DNA of 64,000 bases. Origin: Litchfieldella xinjiangensis (GTDB taxonomy: Bacteria; Pseudomonadota; Gammaproteobacteria; Pseudomonadales; Halomonadaceae). A model generated the notes under the pieces. It did no database searches. It was not told the origin of the DNA and worked only from the letters and a program-made list of their open reading frames with translations. Shown piece after piece: positions 48,498-57,360 of this stretch. The position numbers and the translations under genes were made by a program. Each line of letters starts with the position of its first letter. The stretch's first letter is position 1. The stretch lies in NCBI RefSeq assembly GCF_000759345.1, contig NZ_JPZL01000001.1, forward strand, positions 496,001 through 560,000, in the 5' to 3' direction.

Positions 48498-48609
48498 CGG
48501 GCGCAACCGCATCCGCGACATGCGCTGAGCACAAGCACGCAGCACCAGAGGTTCGCCTTCGTCGACGCGTACTGCCGCCCCTCCGGCGAGATTCAGTTAG
48601 CGAGACAAC

Positions 48610-51600
48610 ATGAAACGGATGCTCATCAATGCAACCCAGCCAGAAGAGCTTCGGGTTGCGCTGGTCGATGGACAACGCCTTTACGACCTGGATATCGAAT
48701 CCGGGGCCCGTGAACAGAAGAAAGCCAATATTTATCGCGGCAAGATCACTCGTGTAGAACCCTCCCTCGAAGCTGCTTTCGTGGACTTCGGCGCAGATCG
48801 TCACGGCTTCCTGCCGCTCAAGGAAATCTCGCGCGAGTATTTCGTCAAGGAGCCCAACGGTCGACCGAACATCAAGGAAGTGCTCAAGGAAGGCCAGGAA
48901 GTCATCATTCAGGTCGACAAGGAAGAGCGCGGCAACAAGGGCGCCGCCCTGACCACCTTCATCAGCCTGGCCGGTCGCTTCCTGGTTTTGATGCCCAACA
49001 ACCCGCGTGCCGGGGGCATCTCACGCCGTATCGAAGGCGAAGAGCGCGCCCAGCTCAAGGAAGCCATGGGCAACCTGACCCTGCCGGACAAAATGGGCGT
49101 GATCGTACGCACCGCCGGCATCGGCCGTAGCCCGGAAGAGCTCCAGTGGGATCTCGACTACCTGATGCAGGTCTGGGACTCGATCACCGATGAAGCTGGC
49201 AAGCGTCCGGCCCCCTTCCTGATCTACCGTGAATCCAATGTCATCATCCGCGCAATGCGCGATTACCTGCGCCAGGACATTGGCGAGGTGCTGATCGACA
49301 GTCCCGAGGTCCATCAGGAAGCCCTGGGTTTCATACGTCAGGTCATGCCCTCGTATCAGCAGAAGATCAAGCTGTATTCCGACGAGGTACCGCTCTTCTC
49401 GCGTTTCCAGATCGAGTCGCAGATCGAGACGGCCTATCAGCGTGAGGTGAAGTTGCCTTCCGGTGGCTCGATCGTCATCGACCACACCGAGGCGTTGGTG
49501 TCGATCGATATCAACTCCGCTCGCGCCACGCGCGGCAGCGATATCGAAGAGACCGCGCTGCAGACCAACCTCGAAGCCGCTGACGAAATCGCACGCCAAC
49601 TGCGTCTGCGCGATATCGGCGGCCTGGTGGTCATCGATTTCATCGACATGAGCCCGGCGCGCAATCAGCGCGAGGTGGAAAACCGCGTACGCGATGCACT
49701 CAAGCTCGACCGCGCACGGGTGCAGATCGGGCGTATCTCTCGCTTCGGCCTGATGGAGATGTCGCGCCAGCGCCTGCGTCCCTCGCTGGGCGAAACCAGC
49801 GGCGTGGTCTGCCCACGCTGTGTGGGCCAGGGCACCATTCGCGATGTCCGCTCCTTGTCGCTGTCGGTGATGCGCCTCATCGAGGAAGAAGCCATGAAGG
49901 AGCGCAGCGCGCAGATCCGCGCGATACTGCCTGTCTCCGTGGCGACGTACCTGCTCAATGAAAAGCGCGCCATGCTCGCCGAGATCGAGCGCCGTCAAGG
50001 CGTCAAGCTGATCGTCTTGCCAAGCCCCGAGATGGATACCCCGCATTATGACGTGCAGCGCTTGCGGGAAGACCACCTCGAAGAGGACGAAACAGAAAAG
50101 TCGAGCTACGAACTCTCGACTGAAACCGAGATCGGCAAGGAACCCGATCCGGCATTGGCAAAGCCTGTCCAGCGAGCCGAGGCAGCCGTCAAGAGCGTCG
50201 TGCACAATGCCCCCGCGCCCGAGTCGCTAAAGCAGGAGCCTGCGCCTCAGCAAGCCCCCAAGCAAGCTGTCTCCCCCGCTGCGGCTCCCCAAAGCGGAGG
50301 CACGCTGTCCCGGCTGGTCAAGGGTATTGCCAAGCTGCTGGGCGGCACCGAAGAACGTGGCTCCCCCGCCAGCGACAATAAGGAATCTACGCCACAACCG
50401 GCCTCCGGCCGCGCTCAGGAGAGCGACAACCGGAACGGTCGCAATGGCAGCCAGCGCCGCAGCCGTTCCGGCGAGTCGCGTGACGATACCCGCCAGTCAC
50501 GCAACAAGCGCCAGGACAGCTCTCGCAGCGATAGCAAGTCCTCCGAGAACAAGTCCTCCGAAAGCAAGGCGAACGAAAGCAAGCCCGGCGATACCAAGTC
50601 CAGCGAAGGCAAAGCTAGCGAGAGCAAATCCGACGCGCGTACCGATAACGGGCGTCGCAATCAGGGCGAAGGCCGCCCTGCGCGAGGCCGCTCACGCAAT
50701 GCCGACGAACAGCGCAGCCCCGAATCGCGCCAGCAGGCGGACAAGGCAGCAGAGGCCGCCAAGCCCACCGATGCCGATAAGCCGGCCACCGACGGCAAGC
50801 CCAAGCGTACCCGCAACAACCCGCGGCAGCGCTCACGCAAGCATGCTTTGAACCCGCAAGCCAAGGCCGAGCAGGAACGCTTGCAGCAAGAGGCGGTCCA
50901 GGCAGCAGCGACTGGCATGAGCGACGCGGCCCCAGCTGGCACCGAAGCGGCTTCGAGCCAGGCCAACGAGTCTGCAACTGCCAAGCAGGAAACTGCCAAT
51001 GCTCCCGCCCAACGCGACGTGTCGCAAGCGGCACAGGACGCCGACACCTCGCTGGCGAACCAGGAAGTGACCGGCGCTGATGACAAGGCAACGGACCAGA
51101 CCGGCACCGAGCCAACGAAGGCAGCCCAGGCACCCGAGGCGGATAAGCCGGCCACTGATGCGCCCAAGACCGAGGCTCAGGCAGAACAGTCGTCAACTTC
51201 ACACGGTAATGCCAAACCTGCCAAGCCCCGCTCCGGTGACCGCAAGCGCGGCAATCGTAAAAATGGCGATGTGGAGCAGAGCGCACCCGGCAAAACAGCC
51301 GAAGCGAGTCAGCAATCTGGCTCAGAACAGGCGCATGTGGCCGATGATAGCGAAAGCGCCAAGCGCACCGAGCGTGCCGACAGTACGCAAGGCCAGGCAC
51401 CCGAGGATCAGAATCAGCCGAGCCAAACAGAGACAGTCGCCACCGAGGCTGCTGACACCCAAGCCAAGCTCAGCGAAACGCCGAACGAGGCCCAGGAACA
51501 GCCTGCAGGACAGGTCGCACCCAGCGAAGTCGAGCCCAGTGAGAAAGCGCAGCCGACGCCCCCGGCCTCAGCACGCACTCATGAAGTCACCGACGAAACG

Positions 51601-51897
51601 AGCACACCGGCTCCTTCAGAAAGCCCAGTGGAAACGGCGGCTGACCAGGTTACCGACGCATCGGACGTTCAACCTGAGCGGCAACCGGCTGCATCAGAGG
51701 CTAGCTCAGAGAGCACAGCCAATGACGGCCAGAGCAGCGAATCGGCACAGGAGACGGTAGCGGGATCGGACAGCGAGACCGAGGCTGAAAAGGCGTCGGA
51801 TCAGGCCGCCACCCGCCGCCGTCGCCGTGCGCATAACGATCCGCGCGAAATTCGCCGCCGCGAACAGCATCAGGCCAGCGCTGAAGAGAACAAGTAA
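48610..51897 (+). CDS. rne: Ribonuclease E
   Basis: This is the endonuclease that organises the degradosome. The 1095-residue protein has the S1 domain (about 35-120, [22 protein letters not shown]), the catalytic D300 in [12 protein letters not shown] and D343 in VIDFIDM, and the zinc link CPRC at 401-404. From about residue 510 the tail is disordered and rich in Ala, Ser, Glu, Lys and Arg. It includes KSSE/ESK-type repeats near 640-675 and an Arg-rich end ([16 protein letters not shown]). The tail would scaffold RhlB and other partners. ATG follows AGCGAGACAAC. The gene is monocistronic, with a terminator. Confidence 0.96.
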   Translation: MKRMLINATQPEELRVALVDGQRLYDLDIESGAREQKKANIYRGKITRVEPSLEAAFVDFGADRHGFLPLKEISREYFVKEPNGRPNIKEVLKEGQEVIIQVDKEERGNKGAALTTFISLAGRFLVLMPNNPRAGGISRRIEGEERAQLKEAMGNLTLPDKMGVIVRTAGIGRSPEELQWDLDYLMQVWDSITDEAGKRPAPFLIYRESNVIIRAMRDYLRQDIGEVLIDSPEVHQEALGFIRQVMPSYQQKIKLYSDEVPLFSRFQIESQIETAYQREVKLPSGGSIVIDHTEALVSIDINSARATRGSDIEETALQTNLEAADEIARQLRLRDIGGLVVIDFIDMSPARNQREVENRVRDALKLDRARVQIGRISRFGLMEMSRQRLRPSLGETSGVVCPRCVGQGTIRDVRSLSLSVMRLIEEEAMKERSAQIRAILPVSVATYLLNEKRAMLAEIERRQGVKLIVLPSPEMDTPHYDVQRLREDHLEEDETEKSSYELSTETEIGKEPDPALAKPVQRAEAAVKSVVHNAPAPESLKQEPAPQQAPKQAVSPAAAPQSGGTLSRLVKGIAKLLGGTEERGSPASDNKESTPQPASGRAQESDNRNGRNGSQRRSRSGESRDDTRQSRNKRQDSSRSDSKSSENKSSESKANESKPGDTKSSEGKASESKSDARTDNGRRNQGEGRPARGRSRNADEQRSPESRQQADKAAEAAKPTDADKPATDGKPKRTRNNPRQRSRKHALNPQAKAEQERLQQEAVQAAATGMSDAAPAGTEAASSQANESATAKQETANAPAQRDVSQAAQDADTSLANQEVTGADDKATDQTGTEPTKAAQAPEADKPATDAPKTEAQAEQSSTSHGNAKPAKPRSGDRKRGNRKNGDVEQSAPGKTAEASQQSGSEQAHVADDSESAKRTERADSTQGQAPEDQNQPSQTETVATEAADTQAKLSETPNEAQEQPAGQVAPSEVEPSEKAQPTPPASARTHEVTDETSTPAPSESPVETAADQVTDASDVQPERQPAASEASSESTANDGQSSESAQETVAGSDSETEAEKASDQAATRRRRRAHNDPREIRRREQHQASAEENK

Positions 51898-51939
51898 GCT
51901 CACAACCCGCCCTTGGCCAGCCAAGGGCGTGCACAACTA

Positions 51940-51970
51940 AAGCGCCCATCCTTCGATGGGCGCTTTTTTT
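51940..51970 (+). terminator. Intrinsic terminator of rne
   Basis: A 10-bp stem (AAGCGCCCAT/ATGGGCGCTT, loop CCTTCG) runs into seven T. A second perfect 8-bp hairpin (GCCCTTGG/CCAAGGGC) lies just before it at 51909-51928 without a T run. Confidence 0.92.
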
Positions 51971-51979
51971 ACCCTATCG

Positions 51980-53005
51980 CTAGGTGGGGTGCAGCCCGAT
52001 AGCCCTGGGTTCTTTTTCCAAAACCACACCGAAACGCTCCAGGACGTCACGAGCAATGCCGTCGGCGAATACCATAAGCTCCTGGGCACTTCCCCCGCCG
52101 CGATGTACCAACACCAGCGCCTGCTTTTCATGCACCCCGAAAGCGCCTTTCCTATAACCCTTCAGGCCACATTGATCAATGAGCCACCCGGCCGCCAATT
52201 TGATCTCCCCTGGGGACTGGGGAAAGTGCGGCATGTCGGGATACTTTGATAATAACCGGTCGGCCTTGGCGGCGTTCACCACAGGATTCTTGAAGAAACT
52301 ACCGGCATTGGGTAACACCGCAGGATCCGGTAATTTCTCTTGTCGCGTAGCGATCACCGTATTCGCGATTTCCAGGGGCGTCGGTTCATTTCCCACACGC
52401 CGGGCAAGATCGCCATACTCCAGCTTAGGCTGGGCTTGCGTGGACAACGAAAGCTCGAGATGCGTGATCGCAACGCGCCCTTCCATTGCATGCTTGAAGA
52501 TGCTGTCTCGATAGCCGAACGCACATTCATCACGGCTGAACACCACTTCACAGCCTTCCTGCAGATCGACGCCATGCACGGCATCCAGGATATCGGACAG
52601 CTCGACACCGTAGGCGCCGATGTTTTGGATCGGAGCGGCACCACAGTGGCCGGGTATCAATGCCAAGTTTTCAAGCCCCCAGAGGTCCTGCTCGGCCATG
52701 GCCATCACCAGTCGATGCCAGTTCATACCCGCCTCGACGGTCAGCTTTACCCGCCCCTTGCGGATTGGTTCCAACTGCCATCGCTGGAAAGCCGGTTGAA
52801 TGACCAAACCATCGAGGCGTTCACCAAGAATCAGGTTGCTGCCTCCCCCCAACACCAGCACCGGCCAGTCGTTGCGTCGCGCCAAGGCGATGGCAGACGT
52901 CAGGACCCCAGGATCAGTAGGCGCGACATATCGGGCGGCAACACAAGGAAGTCGCAGCGTGTTGAAACCGCTCAGATCATGCTCAGTCTGGATCTCGAGG
53001 GTCAA
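51980..53005 (-). CDS. murB: UDP-N-acetylenolpyruvoylglucosamine reductase
   Basis: This FAD enzyme completes UDP-MurNAc in peptidoglycan synthesis. The 341-residue type I protein (E. coli 342) has LVLGGGSNLIL, IPGHCGAAPIQNIGAYGVE, the proton-donor serine in NAGSFFKNPVV and ALVLVHRGGGSAQEL. The start appears to be TTG at 53005: it overlaps the phosphatase stop as TTGA, has GGAGAGG upstream, and no ATG or GTG lies nearby. Confidence 0.95.
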   Translation of the reverse strand: MTLEIQTEHDLSGFNTLRLPCVAARYVAPTDPGVLTSAIALARRNDWPVLVLGGGSNLILGERLDGLVIQPAFQRWQLEPIRKGRVKLTVEAGMNWHRLVMAMAEQDLWGLENLALIPGHCGAAPIQNIGAYGVELSDILDAVHGVDLQEGCEVVFSRDECAFGYRDSIFKHAMEGRVAITHLELSLSTQAQPKLEYGDLARRVGNEPTPLEIANTVIATRQEKLPDPAVLPNAGSFFKNPVVNAAKADRLLSKYPDMPHFPQSPGEIKLAAGWLIDQCGLKGYRKGAFGVHEKQALVLVHRGGGSAQELMVFADGIARDVLERFGVVLEKEPRAIGLHPT

Positions 53006-53478
53006 CGTGCCTCTCCGAGTCGTCGCTTGAGGACCTCGATGAGCCCATCGGCACCCGCCTCGACAAGATCGAGCACCTCCTCGAATCCACGGTCACCGCC
53101 ATAATAGGGGTCGGGAACCGGCGTATCTTCGAGACCGGCAAAATCGAGAAACAGGCCGACGTGAGCCCGGCAGCCGGGGGGGCGACGCGCCTCGAGTACG
53201 CGAAGGTTGTCTTCATCCATGGCCAAGAGATAGTCGAAACGGGTGAAATCCTGTTCCGCGAGTTGTCGGGCACGCAAGGCATCGAGTCGATACCCTCGGC
53301 GCAAAGCTGCCGCAGTCGCCCGCTCGTCCGGGGGCGCCCCCACGTGCCAATCGCCTGTACCGCAGGAATCCACTTGGACTCGCTCAGCCAGGCCGACCTG
53401 TTCCAGTTTATGTCTCAGGATGGCTTCTGCGGTCGGGGATCGGCAGATGTTCCCCAGACAGACCAGCAGGACGTGCAT
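53002..53478 (-). CDS. Low-molecular-weight protein tyrosine phosphatase
   Basis: The 158-residue protein has the P-loop CLGNICRSP with nucleophile C8 and the general-acid loop DPYYGGDRGFEEVLDLVEAG. Family members dephosphorylate tyrosine kinases and exopolysaccharide export proteins, but the target here is unknown. AAGGAG lies upstream of the ATG. The same gene lies between kdsB and murB in Pseudomonas. Confidence 0.94.
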   Translation of the reverse strand: MHVLLVCLGNICRSPTAEAILRHKLEQVGLAERVQVDSCGTGDWHVGAPPDERATAAALRRGYRLDALRARQLAEQDFTRFDYLLAMDEDNLRVLEARRPPGCRAHVGLFLDFAGLEDTPVPDPYYGGDRGFEEVLDLVEAGADGLIEVLKRRLGEAR

Positions 53479-53481
53479 GAA

Positions 53482-54288
53482 TTACTCCTTGCCCAGTTGT
53501 CGTTCGACGAGTCTTCTCACCCGTTCGAGATCGCTGGCAGTATCGACCCCGGCGGGATGCCGCTCAGTGGCCAGGGCCACCTGAATGCGGTGACCATGGT
53601 GAAGGGCACGCAACTGCTCCAGCTGTTCGATCTTCTCGAGAGGCGACGGCGCCCATCCGCGGTAAGCGTTCAGGAAACTGACCCGGTAAGCATATAAGCC
53701 GATATGCCGAAGCCAAGGGGTGTCGGTTGCTGAAACCGGCCACTCAGGCGAGTCCTGCCCGCGTCTCGGCGAATGCTCTCGCCAAGCATCTCGGTCCCAG
53801 GGGATGGGCGCCCGGGAAAAATATAACGCCCTGCCCTGACCATCGCGTACGACCTTGACCACATTGGCATCGAAGAGGGCGTCCGCGGTGTCGATCGTCT
53901 CGGCCAGTGTCCCTATCGATGCGAGCGTATCATCGGCCAGGCAACCCGCCACCTGATCGATCAGCGTCGAGGGCAGCAACGGTTCATCGCCCTGAACATT
54001 GACGATGATCTCGTCACCAGCCAGCCCCAGGGTTTCGGCCACCTCGGCAAGACGATCCGTCCCGGTGGGGTGTTCGGCCGCAGTCAGCAGGGCTTCGCCA
54101 CCTACGGCCTCTACCGCTTCTTGAATACGCGCATCGTCCGTCGCCACCACGACACGCCGTGCGCGGCTCTGCAGGGCTTGGCGCCACACTTTCACCACCA
54201 TCGGCTCGCCGCAGATATCCTGCAATGGTTTGCCCGGCAATCGTGTCGAGGCATACCGTGCAGGAATGACGGCAATGAACTCACTCAT
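53482..54288 (-). CDS. kdsB: 3-Deoxy-manno-octulosonate cytidylyltransferase
   Basis: The enzyme activates KDO as CMP-KDO for lipid A-core assembly. The 268-residue protein has [54 protein letters not shown] and [12 protein letters not shown]. It overlaps ycaR by 8 bases and continues the LPS group with lpxK and msbA. Confidence 0.96.
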   Translation of the reverse strand: MSEFIAVIPARYASTRLPGKPLQDICGEPMVVKVWRQALQSRARRVVVATDDARIQEAVEAVGGEALLTAAEHPTGTDRLAEVAETLGLAGDEIIVNVQGDEPLLPSTLIDQVAGCLADDTLASIGTLAETIDTADALFDANVVKVVRDGQGRALYFSRAPIPWDRDAWREHSPRRGQDSPEWPVSATDTPWLRHIGLYAYRVSFLNAYRGWAPSPLEKIEQLEQLRALHHGHRIQVALATERHPAGVDTASDLERVRRLVERQLGKE

Positions 54289-54490
54289 GCCCGGGCGTTC
54301 CCGTCGACTTGTTCAGCTTCTCCTCGACATCCATGACCCGCGCTTCTTCCCGAAGCATGACCGGGATATCGTCACGGATGGGAAACGCCAATCCATCAAA
54401 GTGACACTTGAGTTCATTTCGCTGGCGATCGTACTTCAGTTTGCCCTGGCATGACGGGCAGACCAGCATGGCCAAAAGTTCCTTGTCCAT
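54281..54490 (-). CDS. ycaR: YcaR/Trm112-like small protein
   Basis: This 69-residue protein has [17 protein letters not shown], then a single cysteine in [20 protein letters not shown], the UPF0434/YcaR pattern. Trm112 proteins are zinc-binding methyltransferase partners, but the bacterial form has no agreed job. It lies between lpxK and kdsB as in E. coli. Confidence 0.92.
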   Translation of the reverse strand: MDKELLAMLVCPSCQGKLKYDRQRNELKCHFDGLAFPIRDDIPVMLREEARVMDVEEKLNKSTGTPGHE

Positions 54491-54496
54491 CGGTAG

Positions 54497-55531
54497 TTAC
54501 TCCCTGAACGATGGTGAATCGAGGGGTTCATGTTGCGCCAGTAAGGCCAGCCTGGACGAGAGCCAGGCCACGAAGCCAGGCTCAGGCTGCGCCTCGACGT
54601 CGAGTGCCCAGCAGCGCGTATCGGCGAGATGACGACACTTCACGGCATCCTTGGCCGTCATGACTATCGCGCCGGTATCATCGAAATTCAGTTCCTGCGC
54701 CTGGAACCGATGATGGTCGGGAAAGGGATGCGCTATCACATCAAGTCCCAGCCTCTTGAGGGTGCGAAAGAAGCGCTCTGGGTTACCGATACCGGCGACG
54801 GCATGCACAGCCCCCTCAAAGGGTATCGGCGTCAGCGGTAAAAGCGCCCCATCCTCCAGGTGGCGCCAATGCCGCGGTATCAATTCCATGGTGTGATAGG
54901 TTGCGGGCATCGCCGATGCTGGCTCGCCGTTGACGACCAATGCATCAGAGCTTCGTAACCGTGACAATGGCTCGCGCAACGGGCCGGCTGGCAGGCAGCG
55001 CCGGTTGCCGAAGCCTCGTGCACCATCCACGACCACCAACTCGATATCTCGCCCTAACGCGAGATGTTGCAAGCCATCATCGGCCACCAGTACGTCACAA
55101 CCCTCTTCGAGAAGACGCTTGGCGCCTCGCACGCGCTGAGGGTCGACCACTACAGGGACTCCCGTCTGAGTCGCCAGCATCAGTGGCTCGTCCCCACACT
55201 CCGCCACCGACATGTCCGCACGCACCAGTAACGGATAGTCGGGACTACGCCCACCGTAGCCTCGTGAAAGAATACCGGGGCGATAGCCGCACTCGCCCAA
55301 CCAGCGAACCAGCCAGGCCACCAACGGTGACTTGCCGGTCCCCCCGACGGTCAGGTTGCCGACCACGATCACTGGTACCGGCGCACGCCAAGTCGCTTTA
55401 TTGCCATTGGCATAGGCCCGCGTACGCCGGGCGACTGCGGTTCGGTAGAGCCATTCCAGCGGAGCGAGCAATCGCAGCCACCCCGCCCCCCGATACCAGG
55501 CCGAAACGAGGTGATCGCTCAAAAAACCCAT
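54497..55531 (-). CDS. lpxK: Tetraacyldisaccharide 4'-kinase LpxK
   Basis: This membrane-bound kinase makes lipid IVA. The 344-residue protein has one N-terminal hydrophobic segment, the P-loop VVGNLTVGGTGKSP, ILSRGYGG, VLVADDGLQHLALGRD and HPFPDHHRF. It overlaps the msbA stop by one base (TGATG), so the lipid A kinase and flippase are co-translated. Confidence 0.96.
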   Translation of the reverse strand: MGFLSDHLVSAWYRGAGWLRLLAPLEWLYRTAVARRTRAYANGNKATWRAPVPVIVVGNLTVGGTGKSPLVAWLVRWLGECGYRPGILSRGYGGRSPDYPLLVRADMSVAECGDEPLMLATQTGVPVVVDPQRVRGAKRLLEEGCDVLVADDGLQHLALGRDIELVVVDGARGFGNRRCLPAGPLREPLSRLRSSDALVVNGEPASAMPATYHTMELIPRHWRHLEDGALLPLTPIPFEGAVHAVAGIGNPERFFRTLKRLGLDVIAHPFPDHHRFQAQELNFDDTGAIVMTAKDAVKCRHLADTRCWALDVEAQPEPGFVAWLSSRLALLAQHEPLDSPSFRE

Positions 55532-57270
55532 CAGGCCGTTTCCTGGAACTGCAACCGGTGAAGCGATGCATAGACACCGTCACGTTCGAGCAGTTCGGCA
55601 TGCGAGCCTCGCTCCACGATCTCGCCTTGATCCATGACCAGAATTCGGTCGGCTCGTTCGATCGTGGACAGGCGGTGAGCAATCACGAAGGTCGTGCGGT
55701 CCCGACAGACTTCCTCAAGCGCCCGTTGTATGTAGCGCTCGGACTCGGTATCCAGCGCCGATGTTGCCTCATCCAGAATCAGGATGGGGGCATCCTTGAA
55801 GATCGCGCGAGCGATCGCCAGCCGCTGACGTTGTCCGCCGGATAGCATGACGCCATTATCACCCACGATCGTGTCGTAGCCTTGAGGCAACGCATCGATG
55901 AATTCATCGGCGTAGGCCGCGCGAGCTGCCGCCTCGATATGCTCTCGATTCGCGTCGGGGACACCGTAGGCGATGTTGTCGGCAACACTGGCGTTGAACA
56001 GGGTGACCTGCTGATTCACCAAGGCTAGTTGGCGGCGCAACGGGGCCAGCCGGTAGTTTTCCACCGGCACGTCATCGATGAGAATTCGTCCCGCCGTGGG
56101 GCGATAGAAGCGAGGCAGCAGGCTGACCAGGGTCGACTTGCCGCTACCCGAGCGTCCGACAATGGCGATCATTTCACCCGGGGATACCTCCAGGTCGATA
56201 CCCTTGAGGACTTCAGCGCCCCCCTCGCCATAACCGAAACGCACGCCCTCCAGCGTCACCTTACCCTGAAAACGCGGGGGAACCAGCTTCCCGTCGTCCC
56301 GCTCCTGGGGGACCTCAAGCAGACCGAACAGCTCCGCGGAGGCCGCGAGCCCCTTCTGGATGACGCTGTTGACTTCTGTCAACTGGCGAACCGGCTTGGC
56401 CATCATCGACGCAGCGGTGATAAACGCCACGAATTCGCCCGGCGACATGTTATCCATCAGCGCCGGCGACATCGCTAGCCATACCAGCAGGGCCAAGGCC
56501 AGCGCGACCAATAACTGAATGACCGGCGTACTGGTCGCCTTGGTCAAGGCTTCCTTCATGCTCTGCTGCCGGTTGTAATCACTGACCGCAGCGAAGCGGC
56601 GCTTCTCGTACTCTTCGGCACCGTGGGTGCGAACCACCCGATACCCTGATAGCGCTTCCGACGCGACATGAGTGACATCACCCATGGAGTGCTGAATGCG
56701 CTGGGAAATGCTCCGAAAGCGTTTGCTTGTGAAGCTGACTACGCCGCCTATCAGCGGTGTCACCGTTAGAAACAGCAAGGTCAGCAGCCAGTTCGTCCAG
56801 AGCAGGTAGCTCACCAGGCCGACCACGAACAGCCCCTCGCGCAGAATGATGGTGATCGCATTGGTCGCCGCGCCGGTGACCTGTTCCACATGATAAGTGA
56901 CCCTGGAGATCAGGTGTCCGCTGGAATGGGAATCGAAGAAACGACCAGGCAGGTGGAGCATGTGATTGAAAACGTTGCAGCGCAGTACGTGAACCACGTT
57001 ACGCGCCACATTGCTCATGAAGTAGGTGCCCAGAAACGTGCCCACACCGCGGGCAGCGAACATCCCTACCACGAACAAGGGCAGAAAGAGCCGAAAATCG
57101 GCGTCTGGATTCTCGATGCCATCGATCAGCCGCTTCATCATCTCCGCCAGGGCGGTACTCGAAGCGGCATAGATGCCATAACCCACGATCGCCAGCACCA
57201 TCGACTTCCAGTACGGCTTGACATAGCCCAGCAGGCGTTTGTACAGGGCCCAGCCAGATGTCTCTGTCAC
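55531..57270 (-). CDS. msbA: Lipid A export ATP-binding/permease MsbA
   Basis: This ABC half-transporter flips lipid A-core across the inner membrane. The 579-residue protein has six membrane segments in the first 320 residues, then Walker A GRSGSGKST, signature LSGGQRQR, Walker B LILDEATSALD and the H-loop VIAHRLSTI. It starts with GTG behind GGAGACACC. E. coli also has msbA directly before lpxK. Confidence 0.95.
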   Translation of the reverse strand: MTETSGWALYKRLLGYVKPYWKSMVLAIVGYGIYAASSTALAEMMKRLIDGIENPDADFRLFLPLFVVGMFAARGVGTFLGTYFMSNVARNVVHVLRCNVFNHMLHLPGRFFDSHSSGHLISRVTYHVEQVTGAATNAITIILREGLFVVGLVSYLLWTNWLLTLLFLTVTPLIGGVVSFTSKRFRSISQRIQHSMGDVTHVASEALSGYRVVRTHGAEEYEKRRFAAVSDYNRQQSMKEALTKATSTPVIQLLVALALALLVWLAMSPALMDNMSPGEFVAFITAASMMAKPVRQLTEVNSVIQKGLAASAELFGLLEVPQERDDGKLVPPRFQGKVTLEGVRFGYGEGGAEVLKGIDLEVSPGEMIAIVGRSGSGKSTLVSLLPRFYRPTAGRILIDDVPVENYRLAPLRRQLALVNQQVTLFNASVADNIAYGVPDANREHIEAAARAAYADEFIDALPQGYDTIVGDNGVMLSGGQRQRLAIARAIFKDAPILILDEATSALDTESERYIQRALEEVCRDRTTFVIAHRLSTIERADRILVMDQGEIVERGSHAELLERDGVYASLHRLQFQETA

Positions 57271-57360
57271 GGTGTCTCCACTCGAGTGGGGTGAATGAGT
57301 GAACTCACGGGAGGCGATGCGAACCCGAGCAACGCCAGCAGGGCAAGGCCGACTGCCCTA

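Larger units (their letters stand above)
48018..48609. other. rluC-rne intergenic region with long RNase E leader
   Basis: These 592 bases hold no gene I can support. The right-hand 340 bases are the probable rne mRNA leader, close in length to the 361-nt E. coli leader. Hairpins visible are GCCCGG/CCGGGC at 48271-48285, GCCGG/CCGGC at 48338-48350, the palindrome GGCCTGCAGGCC at 48307-48318, and a long one at 48462-48497. Confidence 0.6.

Noticed and set aside
48247-48804. A 185-codon minus-strand open frame across the rne leader
   Set aside because: It runs into the rne coding start, lacks a ribosome site and has Arg/Pro/Gly-rich shadow composition; the leader reads better as structured RNA.
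49021-50205. A 394-codon minus-strand open frame inside rne
   Set aside because: It lies opposite the conserved catalytic part of RNase E and has the composition of an antisense shadow.
50530-50650. Repeats in rne as a possible CRISPR or mobile repeat
   Set aside because: They are in-frame low-complexity codons of the disordered RNase E tail, without spacers or flanking cas genes.
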